A stretch of 64,000 nucleotides of DNA from JAOABC01 sp041287495. Its GTDB lineage: Bacteria; Aquificota; Aquificia; Aquificales; Hydrogenothermaceae. The position numbers were made by a program, and so were the translations under genes. Numbering within the stretch: the first letter of the stretch is position 1; every line of letters begins with the position of its first letter. The notes below the pieces were generated by a model. The model ran no database searches. It saw nothing but the letters and a program-made list of their open reading frames with translations, and had not been told where the DNA came from. The DNA lies in the NCBI GenBank assembly GCA_041287495.1, contig JBEULE010000032.1:1-64000 (forward strand), given 5' to 3'. Of this stretch, positions 34,513 to 43,595 are shown one piece after another.

Positions 34513-35628
34513 ATGAAAAAGGTTGCTTTTATTCTGTTTACTTTAGTAGTTTTAATAGTTTTGATAAGTTTTATTCTAAAAAAACAGAATGGATACAAAA
34601 CTTACAAAGTGGTCTCAAAAGAGGTAGTTGAATCTGTTTATGCTTCTGGGTATATAGATACAAAAGATAGTGTATTAGTTAAATCAGAGGTTTCCGGATA
34701 TGTAGAGAAGATATTCGTTAAAGAGAATGAAACAGTTAAAAAAGGACAGATTTTAGCAAAGATATCAAATCCAACTCTATACGAAAATCTCAGAGATATC
34801 CAGTCCCAGATAGAACTTACAGCAAATAGATTAAAAGAAGATTCGGATTTTCAAAGAGAACTTAAAAATACAATCGAAATAAAAAGATTGAACTATGAAA
34901 ATTTGAAGAATGTGTATGAAAGGAGAAAAAAACTTTTTGAAAAAGGACTTATACCTAAGGAATCTTTTGAAGAAGTAGAAAAAAACTTGAAAGTAGCAGA
35001 AAAAGATTATCAAAAACAGATTGAAAACTATAAAGATAGTATAGAATCTCTAAAAAGTCAGTTAGAATCTCTTGTAGCAAAAAAAGAAGCTATAAACAGA
35101 GAGATTGATAAATACAGTATAAAATCACCAACAGATGGAAAAATTTTAAGAAAATTTATAAATGAGGGAGATTATATAAACAGTATGACAACATCAAATC
35201 AGCTCTTTATGATAGGTAATCCAAGGGAAATGGAGACTGTGTTAAACATTGATGAGGAGTATATTCCTCTATTGAGGGAAGGTCAAAAAGTTTTGATTGT
35301 AATTGACTCTTATCCTGATGATGTTTTTGAAGGTAAGATAAAACTGATAGAGTCTGCTACCGATAGAAACACAAGGACAGTAAAAGTTAAAGCTGATGTA
35401 AATTACACAAAACCTGTTGTTATAGGTATGGTTGTTGAGGCAAACATAGTTATTGATAAGAAAAAAGGTATTTTTATTCCAGTAGAAAGTTATAAAAATG
35501 GGTATGTGGAAGTTTTAGAGAATGGTAAGATTGTAAAAAAGGCTGTTAAAGTTTCTCCAAAAAATTACAACGGCTATCTTCAAGTTTTAGATGGTCTATC
35601 TGAAGGACAGGAGATAGTAATAAGATGA
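34513..35628 (+). CDS. HlyD/MacA-like periplasmic adaptor
   Basis: 371 residues. An N-terminal membrane anchor (VAFILFTLVVLIVLISFIL) is followed by a biotinyl/lipoyl half (SGYVEKIFVKENETVKKGQIL), a long coiled-coil hairpin (about residues 92-200) and the second lipoyl half (KSPTDGKILRKFINEGDYI). Beta-barrel and membrane-proximal domains complete it. Adaptors of this kind bridge an inner-membrane ABC transporter and an outer-membrane channel. ATG behind AAGGTGG. It overlaps the permease gene by 4 nt. No TolC gene is present here. Confidence 0.9.
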   Translation: MKKVAFILFTLVVLIVLISFILKKQNGYKTYKVVSKEVVESVYASGYIDTKDSVLVKSEVSGYVEKIFVKENETVKKGQILAKISNPTLYENLRDIQSQIELTANRLKEDSDFQRELKNTIEIKRLNYENLKNVYERRKKLFEKGLIPKESFEEVEKNLKVAEKDYQKQIENYKDSIESLKSQLESLVAKKEAINREIDKYSIKSPTDGKILRKFINEGDYINSMTTSNQLFMIGNPREMETVLNIDEEYIPLLREGQKVLIVIDSYPDDVFEGKIKLIESATDRNTRTVKVKADVNYTKPVVIGMVVEANIVIDKKKGIFIPVESYKNGYVEVLENGKIVKKAVKVSPKNYNGYLQVLDGLSEGQEIVIR

Positions 35629-36875
35629 CCCATATACTTTTTATAGCCTTAAAATTTATATTTGAGAGAAAGAGACAGACTTTTGTATCTATTACAGGAG
35701 TTTCCATAGGAGTTGCTGCTTTCATAGTTATGGCTTCTCTTATGAATGGTTTTCAGAAATACTTTATAGAACAAGCTATAGATTTAAATGCCCATATAAC
35801 CATAAAAGTTAAACCTCAGACAGTAGAAGATAAGATAGTTAAAAGATATTACGGAGAAGATATAATTGCAGATGTTTACGGAGCAAAACCTGAGGAAAAA
35901 AAAGATAAGATAACAAATTACAGGTTTATAATATCTAAATACTCAAAAGAACCTGATTTTTTAGGACTTGCACCTCATCTTGTAGGTCAAGCTATAGTCA
36001 AATATTCGACTTTGGAGAAATCTGCAACTGTAATAGGTATAGACCCTATCCAAGAAAGAAATGCTTCTGTAATAGATAAATTCGTAGAAAATGGTAATAT
36101 AAATACTCTTTTAACAGATAGAAACAGTATAATCATAGGTAAACTTTTGGCTAAGGATTTAGGAATAGACAGATTAAATAAGAAGGTTATAATAACCTTT
36201 CCAAACGGCTCTCAGGGAGTATTTAAAGTTGTTGATTTTTTTAACTCTGGAATAACAAGTTTAGACCAAACAAGGCTTTATATGAATATAAGAACTTATC
36301 AAGCTATGACAAATAGACCTGGAGAGGTAAATGAGATTATAATTAAACTTAAAGATGTTAACAAAGCTGAGAAGTTAGCAAAGAAGATAGAGGCAGAAAC
36401 TGGATACTACACAGAAAGTTGGCAAAAAGCCTATAAAAACTTTTTACAACTTTTCAAGATACAGAATTACATCACATATATGATAGTCTTTGCAATCCTT
36501 GTTGTATCAGCTTTTGGAATATTCAACATCATAATGATGATAGTTATGGAAAAGAGAAAAGATATAGCAATCCTTATGGCAATTGGATACGAAAAAGATG
36601 ATATCATAAAGATATTTACAGTCCAAGGACTTTTAAATGGTGTTTTAGGAGCTATTATCGGAACTGTTTTAGGTTATGGTATTCAAGAGTGGCTTTCTTC
36701 CATCCAAATAGATGTTGAAGGGCTTGTAAGAGCAAAAGGTTTTATTCTCGATAGAAGTTTTGTTTATTATGTCTACGGTGTAATATTTGCTTTTGTTTTT
36801 TCATTACTGGCATCTTTTTATCCATCTTACAAGGCTTCCAAGTTGAATCCTGTTGATATATTCAGGAGTGGCTGA
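35625..36875 (+). CDS. ABC transporter permease, MacB/LolC (FtsX) type
   Basis: 416 residues. One N-terminal span (FVSITGVSIGVAAFIVMASL), then a large periplasmic domain (about 50-280) and three C-terminal spans in an FtsX domain. The motif MIVMEKRKDIAILMAIGYEKDDI is conserved in LolC/MacB permeases. It is a separate polypeptide from its ATPase, unlike E. coli MacB. With the adaptor upstream it suggests a mechanotransmission exporter of the MacAB kind. ATG overlaps the adaptor stop. Confidence 0.9.
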   Translation: MTHILFIALKFIFERKRQTFVSITGVSIGVAAFIVMASLMNGFQKYFIEQAIDLNAHITIKVKPQTVEDKIVKRYYGEDIIADVYGAKPEEKKDKITNYRFIISKYSKEPDFLGLAPHLVGQAIVKYSTLEKSATVIGIDPIQERNASVIDKFVENGNINTLLTDRNSIIIGKLLAKDLGIDRLNKKVIITFPNGSQGVFKVVDFFNSGITSLDQTRLYMNIRTYQAMTNRPGEVNEIIIKLKDVNKAEKLAKKIEAETGYYTESWQKAYKNFLQLFKIQNYITYMIVFAILVVSAFGIFNIIMMIVMEKRKDIAILMAIGYEKDDIIKIFTVQGLLNGVLGAIIGTVLGYGIQEWLSSIQIDVEGLVRAKGFILDRSFVYYVYGVIFAFVFSLLASFYPSYKASKLNPVDIFRSG

Positions 36876-37535
36876 TTGAAAACTATAATAAAGCTCTCAA
36901 AGATAAACAAATTTATAGGACAGGAACATATACTTAAAGATGTAGATTTGGATATATACAAAGGAGAATTTGTCAGTATAATAGGACCTTCTGGTTCTGG
37001 AAAAAGCTCACTTCTGTATATAATGGGACTTTTAGATAGTCCAACTTCCGGTAATCTATATATAGATGGCAATCTGATAAATTTTAAAAATCAGAGAGAG
37101 ATAGCAAGATTGAGAAATATAAAGATGGGTTTTGTTTTTCAGTTTCACTATCTTATAAACGAGCTTACAGCTCTTGAAAATGTGATAGTTCCTCTTTTGA
37201 AAAGAGGAGTAAGTGTATCAAAAGCTAAGAGTATAGGTAGGGAGTTTTTATATAAAGTGGGACTTGATGGTAAGGAAGACAGGAAACCTTATGAGCTTTC
37301 TGGTGGACAACAACAGAGGGTAGCAATAGCAAGAGCATTATCAAACAATCCTGAAGTTATAATAGCAGATGAACCTACAGGTAATCTTGACTCTAAAAAT
37401 ACACAGATTGTTATGGAAATATTTAAACAGTTAAACAAAGAAGGTAAAACAATAATTATGGTAACCCATGAACTAGACCTTGCTAATCAAACAAACAGAA
37501 CAATCTCTATGAAAGATGGAAAGATTGTTTCATAA
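36876..37535 (+). CDS. ABC transporter ATP-binding protein, LolD/MacB type
   Basis: 219 residues. Walker A GPSGSGKSSLL, Q-loop VFQFHYLI, signature LSGGQQQRVAIARAL, Walker B VIIADEPTGNLD and H-loop VTHE are all intact. The phrase SGGQQQRVAIARAL with DEPTGNLD is typical of the LolD/MacB/FtsE group. TTG start directly after the permease stop. With the two genes before it, it forms an ABC-type export machine. Lipoprotein trafficking is a less likely alternative because an HlyD adaptor is present. Confidence 0.93.
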   Translation: MKTIIKLSKINKFIGQEHILKDVDLDIYKGEFVSIIGPSGSGKSSLLYIMGLLDSPTSGNLYIDGNLINFKNQREIARLRNIKMGFVFQFHYLINELTALENVIVPLLKRGVSVSKAKSIGREFLYKVGLDGKEDRKPYELSGGQQQRVAIARALSNNPEVIIADEPTGNLDSKNTQIVMEIFKQLNKEGKTIIMVTHELDLANQTNRTISMKDGKIVS

Positions 37536-37583
37536 AATTTATGGTAAACTATTTACAGAAATAAGGTTAACGAGGTGGAAATT

Positions 37584-38603
37584 ATGAAAGATTTTATAAA
37601 CAGTCTTACTGACAGAGTTTTATCTGGAGAAAGGTTATCAAAAGAAGATGGTTTAAAGATACTACAAACACCAGATGAATACCTTATTGACCTTTTGAAA
37701 CAGGCTTCAAAGGTAAGAGAGTATTACTTTAACAACGAGATGGAATTTTGTTCCCTCATAAATGCTAAAAATGGTGCATGTAGTGAAGACTGTTCATTCT
37801 GTGCTCAATCATCTCATTTCAAAACTCCTATAAATGCTTACTCTCTTGTTAGTAAAGAGGAGATGCTAGAAGGTGCAGAGAAAGCTGTTATGATAAATGC
37901 AAATAGATACTGTATAGTGGTAAGTGGAAGGAGAGCCTCAAGAGAAGAAGTAGAGAAGATAGCAGAAGCTGTTGTTGAGATTAAACAGAGATATCCAGTA
38001 AAAGTTTGCTGTTCTCTGGGAAGTATTGATAAAGAAAGTCTTCAGATACTTAAAGAAGCTGGTGTAAACAGAATAAACCATAATCTTGAAACTTCAAAAA
38101 ACTACTTTGATAAGATAGTTACAACCCATCCCTGGGAAGAGAGATATCAAACTATAAAAAACATTCAAGAGGTTGGACTTTCAACCTGTAGTGGTGGCAT
38201 ATTTGGCATGGGAGAATCAGATGAGGATATAGTTGACCTTGCAGATACTTATAGAGATTTAGATGTCCATTCTATCCCTCTTAACTTTTTGATGCCTATT
38301 CCAGGAACTCCACTTGAAAAATCAAATAACCTAACACCACAAAAATGTTTGAAAATAGTAGCTCTTTTTAGACTTTTCAATCCTAAGACAGAGATAAGAC
38401 TGTGTGGTGGTAGAGAGGCAAACTTAGGAGAACTTCACGATTTAGCTTTTGAAGCTGCAAACTGTCTTATGGCTGGGGGATACCTTACAAGAGCCGGAAG
38501 AGAACCAGGTAAAGATGAAGAGATGGTTAGAAAGTTAGAGAGAGTTTTAATTAAAGATGGAAGAAACTTCTCTATACACGATAGATTAGGAGTTAAAACT
38601 TAA
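37584..38603 (+). CDS. bioB: Biotin synthase
   Basis: A 339-residue radical-SAM enzyme that inserts sulfur into dethiobiotin. The SAM cluster is CSEDCSFCAQS (CxxxCxxC). Others: NAKNGACSEDC, LETSKNYFDKI, GGIFGMGESDEDI, PLNFLMPIPGTPLE, and RLCGGREANLG near the C-terminus. ATG 37584 is chosen, since GAGGTGG lies 5 nt before it. GTG 37575, in that site, is rejected. Its stop overlaps that of mazG on the other strand. Confidence 0.96.
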   Translation: MKDFINSLTDRVLSGERLSKEDGLKILQTPDEYLIDLLKQASKVREYYFNNEMEFCSLINAKNGACSEDCSFCAQSSHFKTPINAYSLVSKEEMLEGAEKAVMINANRYCIVVSGRRASREEVEKIAEAVVEIKQRYPVKVCCSLGSIDKESLQILKEAGVNRINHNLETSKNYFDKIVTTHPWEERYQTIKNIQEVGLSTCSGGIFGMGESDEDIVDLADTYRDLDVHSIPLNFLMPIPGTPLEKSNNLTPQKCLKIVALFRLFNPKTEIRLCGGREANLGELHDLAFEAANCLMAGGYLTRAGREPGKDEEMVRKLERVLIKDGRNFSIHDRLGVKT

Positions 38604-39364
38604 CTTTCAAACTGTTTAGATTCATTCCAGTATCTATCCATCTCTTCCAAAGACATATCCTCTAAGGATTTACCTATCTCTCTTGCCTTCTTCTCTATAT
38701 AGCTAAATCTCTTAATCATTCTGTCTATGGATAGATGCAGAGCTTCTTCTGGGTCTATCTTCATAAATCTTGCAAGGTTTGTAAGTGCTATAAGTATATC
38801 ACCAAGTTCGTGTTTTTTTTCTTCTTCTGTTTTTGCTTCTTTAAACTCTTGTATTTCCTCTTCTACCTTTTTCCATACCTCATCTATACTATCCCAATCA
38901 AAACCTACCTTTGCTGCTCTGTTTTGAACCTTTACTGCTCTGATAAGTGCTGGCATTCTTTTAGGAATACCTTCAAATATTGATTTTCCTTCTTTCTCTT
39001 TCTGCTTTATCTTGTCCCACTGCTTTAAAACTTCGTCACTACTTTTAACCTGACTTTCTCCGAATATATGTGGATGTCTCCTTATTAACTTTTCCATAAG
39101 CCTTTCTATAACAACATTTATATCAAATTTACCTTCATCCTTCTTTATCTGACTATGGAAAACAACCTGTAATAAAACATCTCCCAGTTCTTCTACCATC
39201 TTCTCATCGTCATCTTCCTCTATAGCTTCTAATAACTCGTAGGCTTCCTCTATGAGATTGTTTTTTATAGATTGATTTGTCTGTTCTCTATCCCATGGAC
39301 ACTCTCTTCTGAGTTTCTCTACTAAATCTACTAACTTCTGAAAATTCTCACCTTCTTTTTTCAA
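38600..39364 (-). CDS. mazG: Nucleoside triphosphate pyrophosphohydrolase MazG
   Basis: 254 residues with two MazG domains. The first has CPWDREQTNQSIKNNLIEEAYEL with EExxE metal ligands (EEAYELLEAIEED), then EELGDVLLQVVFHSQI. The second has KVEEEIQEFKEAKTEEEKKHELGDIL. It hydrolyses NTPs to NMP and PPi and clears damaged nucleotides or lowers ppGpp stress. TTG start; the leader is AT-rich and shared with divergent uvrC. Confidence 0.95.
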   Translation of the reverse strand: MKKEGENFQKLVDLVEKLRRECPWDREQTNQSIKNNLIEEAYELLEAIEEDDDEKMVEELGDVLLQVVFHSQIKKDEGKFDINVVIERLMEKLIRRHPHIFGESQVKSSDEVLKQWDKIKQKEKEGKSIFEGIPKRMPALIRAVKVQNRAAKVGFDWDSIDEVWKKVEEEIQEFKEAKTEEEKKHELGDILIALTNLARFMKIDPEEALHLSIDRMIKRFSYIEKKAREIGKSLEDMSLEEMDRYWNESKQFES

Positions 39365-39388
39365 CCTTTAAACCTCTCTTTGATCAGC

Positions 39389-39400
39389 TATAATATTATA
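39389..39400. promoter_or_regulatory. TATAATATTATA palindrome between mazG and uvrC
   Basis: A perfect 12-nt palindrome made of two back-to-back TATAAT elements: plus-strand -10 at 39389-39394 and minus-strand -10 at 39400-39395. It is placed to start both uvrC and mazG. The -35 regions are weak. Confidence 0.45.
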
Positions 39401-39429
39401 TTCTACATATTTTAACACTTAAGGGGTCT

Positions 39430-41166
39430 GTGTTGAAGTCAGATTTTAGCTGGGCTTTGGATTATATAAATAAAGCTCCAGAAAGTCCGGGAGTATATGT
39501 TTTTAGAAATAAGGACAAATTTATATACATCGGTAAAGCTGTAAATATTAAAAATAGACTTAGGGGACATTACAATCTTGTAAAAGATGACCCAAAAGAA
39601 AGGAAGATCTTTTCTGAAAGTAAATCAATAGAGTGGATAGTAACAAAATCTGAATACGAGGCTTTCATACTTGAAAATGAGATGATAAAACTTCATAAAC
39701 CTAAATACAATGTTATGCTTAAATCCGGAAGTGGGTATCCTATGATAGTTATAACAGATGAAGAATATCCTACTATAAAGATAAGCCGGAAGTTTGGAGA
39801 GATTAAAGGAGAGTACTTTGGACCATTTTTACCTGCCAAAAACGCAAGAGCTTTAAAAGATTTACTTCATAAACTGTTTAAACTTAGAACATGTGACCCT
39901 TTACCTGTAAGAAATATGGTATGTTTTGATTATCACCTTGGACTTTGTAGTGGTCCCTGTGCAAACAAGATAAGTAAAAAGGATTATCAGAATGACGCTC
40001 AAGTAGCCAAAGCTTTTCTTTCTGGAAATGTGAAGAATGTGATTTACAAACTTTATGACAGATTAAAAGAATTCTCAGAAAAACTTATGTTTGAAAAAGC
40101 CGCTGTAGTTAGAGACCAGATAAAGGCCCTTGAAACTGTAGTAAAAAAGCAGGAAGTTATTGGACTTGATATAGAAGAAGCTGATATTTTCTATATAACC
40201 TCTACGGATATATACCTGATAGTAGTCCGTGGACACACAATATTAGGAAAAGAGAAGCTTAATATATCAGACAAAGTAGATAGTCAGGTAGTTAATCTTA
40301 TAATGGAGTATTACGATAGAGGAAACTATATACCACAGACTATAATGATAAACAAAACTCTGGAAGAGGAAGAGCTCCTTATAAGATGGTTAAGAGAGTT
40401 TAAAAAGAAAGATGTAAAAATCAGTTATACATTTCCAAAGCAGATTTTAAACTTCATAGAGAGAAATATCTCTAATGTAGATTTAACAGTAATCTCTCAA
40501 CTATTTGAAGATGTATTTGGCTTTAAACTACCAAACAAAATAGAGTGTTTTGATATATCACATCTACAGGGAGATTTTACTGTAGGTTCCTGTGTTGTTT
40601 GGGAAAATGGTAGTATGAATAAGAGAGAGTATAGAAGATACAAAGTTAGAACAGTAGATTATATAGATGATTACAGCTCGTTGAAGGAAGTTTTAACAAG
40701 GAGATTTTCAAAGTATAAAGATTTACCTAATCCTCCGGAGGTTGTCCTTATAGATGGAGGAAAAGGACAGCTCTCTGTAGGTATAGAGATTAAAAATAAG
40801 TTAGGATTAACAGATTTAAAAGTTTTTTCTATTGCGAAAAAAGAGGAGATAATCTTTACAGAAGATGGTAAAGAAATTCGACTTTTTGATTATCAGCCCC
40901 TTTTAAAACTTTTTACATCAATAAGAGATGAAGCCCACAGATTTGCATTAAGTTATAATAGAAAGCTAAGAGAAAAACATGCTCTAAAATCAGTCCTTGA
41001 CAATATAAAAGGTATAGGAGAGAAGAGAAAAGAACTTCTTTATAGAACCTACAAAACTGTCGATAATATATTAAAAGCACCGGATGAAGAGCTATCCAAG
41101 TTAGGAATACCAGTGAAACTCTCTCAGAAGATAAAAAGCTATCTAAAAGGAGAGAAAGTTGATTAA
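39430..41166 (+). CDS. uvrC: Excinuclease ABC subunit C
   Basis: 578 residues. The N-terminal GIY-YIG nuclease is PESPGVYVFRNKDKFIYIGKA, with NIKNRLRGHY. A Cys pattern (CDPLPVRNMVCFDYHLGLCSG, split) follows, then the UVR domain (LYDRLKEFSEKLMFEKAA). The RNase-H-like C-terminal nuclease has ECFDISHLQGDFTVGS and VVLIDGGKGQLSVG. A helix-hairpin-helix pair ends it (NIKGIGEKRKELLYR). It makes both incisions in nucleotide excision repair. The start is GTG 39430 or TTG 39433 behind AAGGGG. It overlaps the SGNH gene by 8 nt. Confidence 0.96.
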   Translation: MLKSDFSWALDYINKAPESPGVYVFRNKDKFIYIGKAVNIKNRLRGHYNLVKDDPKERKIFSESKSIEWIVTKSEYEAFILENEMIKLHKPKYNVMLKSGSGYPMIVITDEEYPTIKISRKFGEIKGEYFGPFLPAKNARALKDLLHKLFKLRTCDPLPVRNMVCFDYHLGLCSGPCANKISKKDYQNDAQVAKAFLSGNVKNVIYKLYDRLKEFSEKLMFEKAAVVRDQIKALETVVKKQEVIGLDIEEADIFYITSTDIYLIVVRGHTILGKEKLNISDKVDSQVVNLIMEYYDRGNYIPQTIMINKTLEEEELLIRWLREFKKKDVKISYTFPKQILNFIERNISNVDLTVISQLFEDVFGFKLPNKIECFDISHLQGDFTVGSCVVWENGSMNKREYRRYKVRTVDYIDDYSSLKEVLTRRFSKYKDLPNPPEVVLIDGGKGQLSVGIEIKNKLGLTDLKVFSIAKKEEIIFTEDGKEIRLFDYQPLLKLFTSIRDEAHRFALSYNRKLREKHALKSVLDNIKGIGEKRKELLYRTYKTVDNILKAPDEELSKLGIPVKLSQKIKSYLKGEKVD

Positions 41167-41707
41167 GAAGTTAGTTTTGGGATTTTTATCACTCTTTATT
41201 GTATTAACAAAAAGCTACTCGGAAGAGGTTGTAATAATAGGAGACAGTCTGACCGTAGGTAGTCAGAAGTATCTTAAATATTTCATTCCAAATGCTGTCA
41301 TAGATGCAAAAGTGGGAAGAAAATTTCAGGAAGTTATGGATATAGTAAAAAATCTTGAAAGTAGTGGAAATTTAAAAGATATAGTCGTTATAAGTCTTGC
41401 TACAAATGGAGAGATATCTCTACAGGAACTTATCTATGTAATTGATTATCTATCACAAAAAGGTAAGAAAGTTATCCTTGTAAACACAAAAGTCCCAAGA
41501 AAATGGGAGGATGTAAATAACTACAATATCTACCTTGCTAAAGTTTTAAGACCTAATATAGAGGTTGTAGATTGGAAAAAGATAAGTGATTACTACTGTA
41601 AAATATATCAATGTTTTAGAAGTGATGGATACCATCTTACAGATGTTGGAAGTTATATATATAGCTATGTTATCTACTACTACATAAAAAATAATGATAT
41701 GGACTGA
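41159..41707 (+). CDS. Secreted SGNH-type hydrolase-like protein
   Basis: 182 residues. A signal peptide (LVLGFLSLFIVLTKSYS) is followed by an SGNH fold. Block I is VIIGDSLTVGS (Ser nucleophile), block III-like is SLATNG, and block V is SDGYHLT (Asp-x-x-His). It looks catalytically intact. It resembles the C-terminal domain of the next gene: IDAKVGR after block I is shared. The likely role is removal or transfer of acetyl groups on cell-surface glycan or peptidoglycan, by inference. TTG start inside uvrC. Confidence 0.8.
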   Translation: MIKKLVLGFLSLFIVLTKSYSEEVVIIGDSLTVGSQKYLKYFIPNAVIDAKVGRKFQEVMDIVKNLESSGNLKDIVVISLATNGEISLQELIYVIDYLSQKGKKVILVNTKVPRKWEDVNNYNIYLAKVLRPNIEVVDWKKISDYYCKIYQCFRSDGYHLTDVGSYIYSYVIYYYIKNNDMD

Positions 41708-41708
41708 T

Positions 41709-43595
41709 ATGGATTATATAAAAGGTCTTGATGGGTTTAGGTATATTCTCGTTTTAGTTATAGCTGTATTTCATACATTTACTATTTTCTATCCTCAGTA
41801 TCTGTATTACTTTCCCGGAGGATTTTTAGCTGTTGAGTCTTTTTTTGTCCTTTCCGGATTTTTAATAACAAAAACCTTAATAAAAACCTTTGAGAAAGAA
41901 GATAGCAAACTTAAAGCTTTTTTAATCTATTTAAAAAGAAGATTTTTAAGGATATTCCCGGCACTATTTTTTATGATAGTAACACTTTATAGTATTCAAA
42001 AATTTTTTAATCTCAACATCTCAAAACATTTCGAAGAGGAATCTGTATTTGGACTTTCTTTCATCTATAACTTCTACCTCGTATTTAACGAAATCCCTTA
42101 CTTTGAAAAATTTGAAGATGCAAAACTTTTACTCCATCTGTGGTCTTTATCTATAGAAGGTCAGCTCTATCTACTTGTAGGTTTAATATTTTTACTGTCT
42201 TCATTTTTAGGAAGCTTTAGCAAAACTTTTAGATTTAGTGTTTTTTCTTTGCTGATAATAACCTTCTTAACTATAAACTTCATATATTTTAATATCCTTG
42301 ATATGGATATAAATAAAATTTACTTTTCTACAGAAAGTAGAAGCTTTGGTTTCTTTATAGGTGGTGTTTTGGCACTGTATGAAGATAAAATTAGAGGTAT
42401 ATTTGGGGAGTTTCTTGGATATTTAATCGGATTTTTAGGTTTTTCCGGACTCATAGCTACATTTTTCTTGCTCAGTTATTACACAGATTGGTTTTATCCT
42501 TTTGGATTTTTAGTTGCTGATTTTCTCACCGTATTTATTATTGTCGGATTTTTAAACTCTGAGTATATTAAGATATTATTGGGTCTATTTGATAGAGCAG
42601 GAGAAAGGTCTTACTCTTTTTATCTATGGCACTATCCGATTTTTTCAGCAGTAAATAGTTTATACGGTGTAAATCCTATTTTAATTATTATGGCTTATCT
42701 GTTGACTATGTCTATTTCTGATTTAAGTTATCAGCTTATAGAAAAACCTTTTAGAAAATTAGAGTTTAGTATAAAACCTATCCCTATCTTTTTATCTCTT
42801 ACTGCTTTTACTCTCATACTTTCTTTCTCATCTTTTGCAGTGTTAAACTCAAAACAAAATATAGCTCCGGCAGTTGTAACTAAAAAAGCCGAAGATAATA
42901 AGATAAGTTATGAAACTTCAAGTGAAGTATACTCAGAGAAAAATATAAAAGAAGCTCCGGAATATGTTGAAGAGGTTAAGTATGATGGGGAAGTTGATAC
43001 AAAGGAGAAGAGAGTTATAATTATAGGAGATTCAGTTTTACTTGGAGCTTCAAATTATATAAGAAAAATTATTCCTACAGCAAAGATAGATGCGAAAGTA
43101 GGAAGACAGGGGATTGAAATTCCAACAATAATAGAGATTTATAGAGAAGAGATAGAAAAAAGTGATGCGATAATTTTTCATATAGGAACTAACGGTTATA
43201 TAAAGCAGAGTTTACTTGAATATATAGTTAATAAAATAGGAAAAGATAAAAAGATATACTTTATAACGGTAAATGCTTCCGTGCCTTGGAAGGAAAAAGT
43301 TAATGAAAACATCAGGAAGTTATCAAAATACAAAAATGTATCGATAATAGAATGGGATAAAGTAAGTGATTATAGTTTGTTTACAAAAGACAAGGTTCAT
43401 TTAACAAGAAAAGGTATTATTAGATACACTAAAATGATAGCAGATAAAATTGGAATCAAAGAAGATTCTTTATATATGAAGTTAGATAAATCTGAGAAAA
43501 GTAAAACCTTAGTAAATGAAAAAGTTGAAACTAAGGAAGATAAAGATAAAATCATCGTAGAGGATATTTTAAAAACTATAAATCAAACTCATTAA
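41709..43595 (+). CDS. Acyltransferase-3 membrane protein fused to SGNH domain (OatA-like)
   Basis: 628 residues. The acyltransferase-3 domain has about ten spans, with GLDGFRYILVLVIAVFHTF (His) and FVLSGFLITKT. Residues about 390-430 are a charged linker. The SGNH domain (about 432-590) has IIGDSVLLGAS, FHIGTNG and DKVHLT. In OatA-like proteins the membrane part carries acetyl across and the SGNH domain attaches it to peptidoglycan or polysaccharide. ATG 41709 gives the usual N-terminus. ATG 41694 overlaps the previous gene and is possible. It converges on ftsI with 4 nt overlap. Confidence 0.85.
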   Translation: MDYIKGLDGFRYILVLVIAVFHTFTIFYPQYLYYFPGGFLAVESFFVLSGFLITKTLIKTFEKEDSKLKAFLIYLKRRFLRIFPALFFMIVTLYSIQKFFNLNISKHFEEESVFGLSFIYNFYLVFNEIPYFEKFEDAKLLLHLWSLSIEGQLYLLVGLIFLLSSFLGSFSKTFRFSVFSLLIITFLTINFIYFNILDMDINKIYFSTESRSFGFFIGGVLALYEDKIRGIFGEFLGYLIGFLGFSGLIATFFLLSYYTDWFYPFGFLVADFLTVFIIVGFLNSEYIKILLGLFDRAGERSYSFYLWHYPIFSAVNSLYGVNPILIIMAYLLTMSISDLSYQLIEKPFRKLEFSIKPIPIFLSLTAFTLILSFSSFAVLNSKQNIAPAVVTKKAEDNKISYETSSEVYSEKNIKEAPEYVEEVKYDGEVDTKEKRVIIIGDSVLLGASNYIRKIIPTAKIDAKVGRQGIEIPTIIEIYREEIEKSDAIIFHIGTNGYIKQSLLEYIVNKIGKDKKIYFITVNASVPWKEKVNENIRKLSKYKNVSIIEWDKVSDYSLFTKDKVHLTRKGIIRYTKMIADKIGIKEDSLYMKLDKSEKSKTLVNEKVETKEDKDKIIVEDILKTINQTH

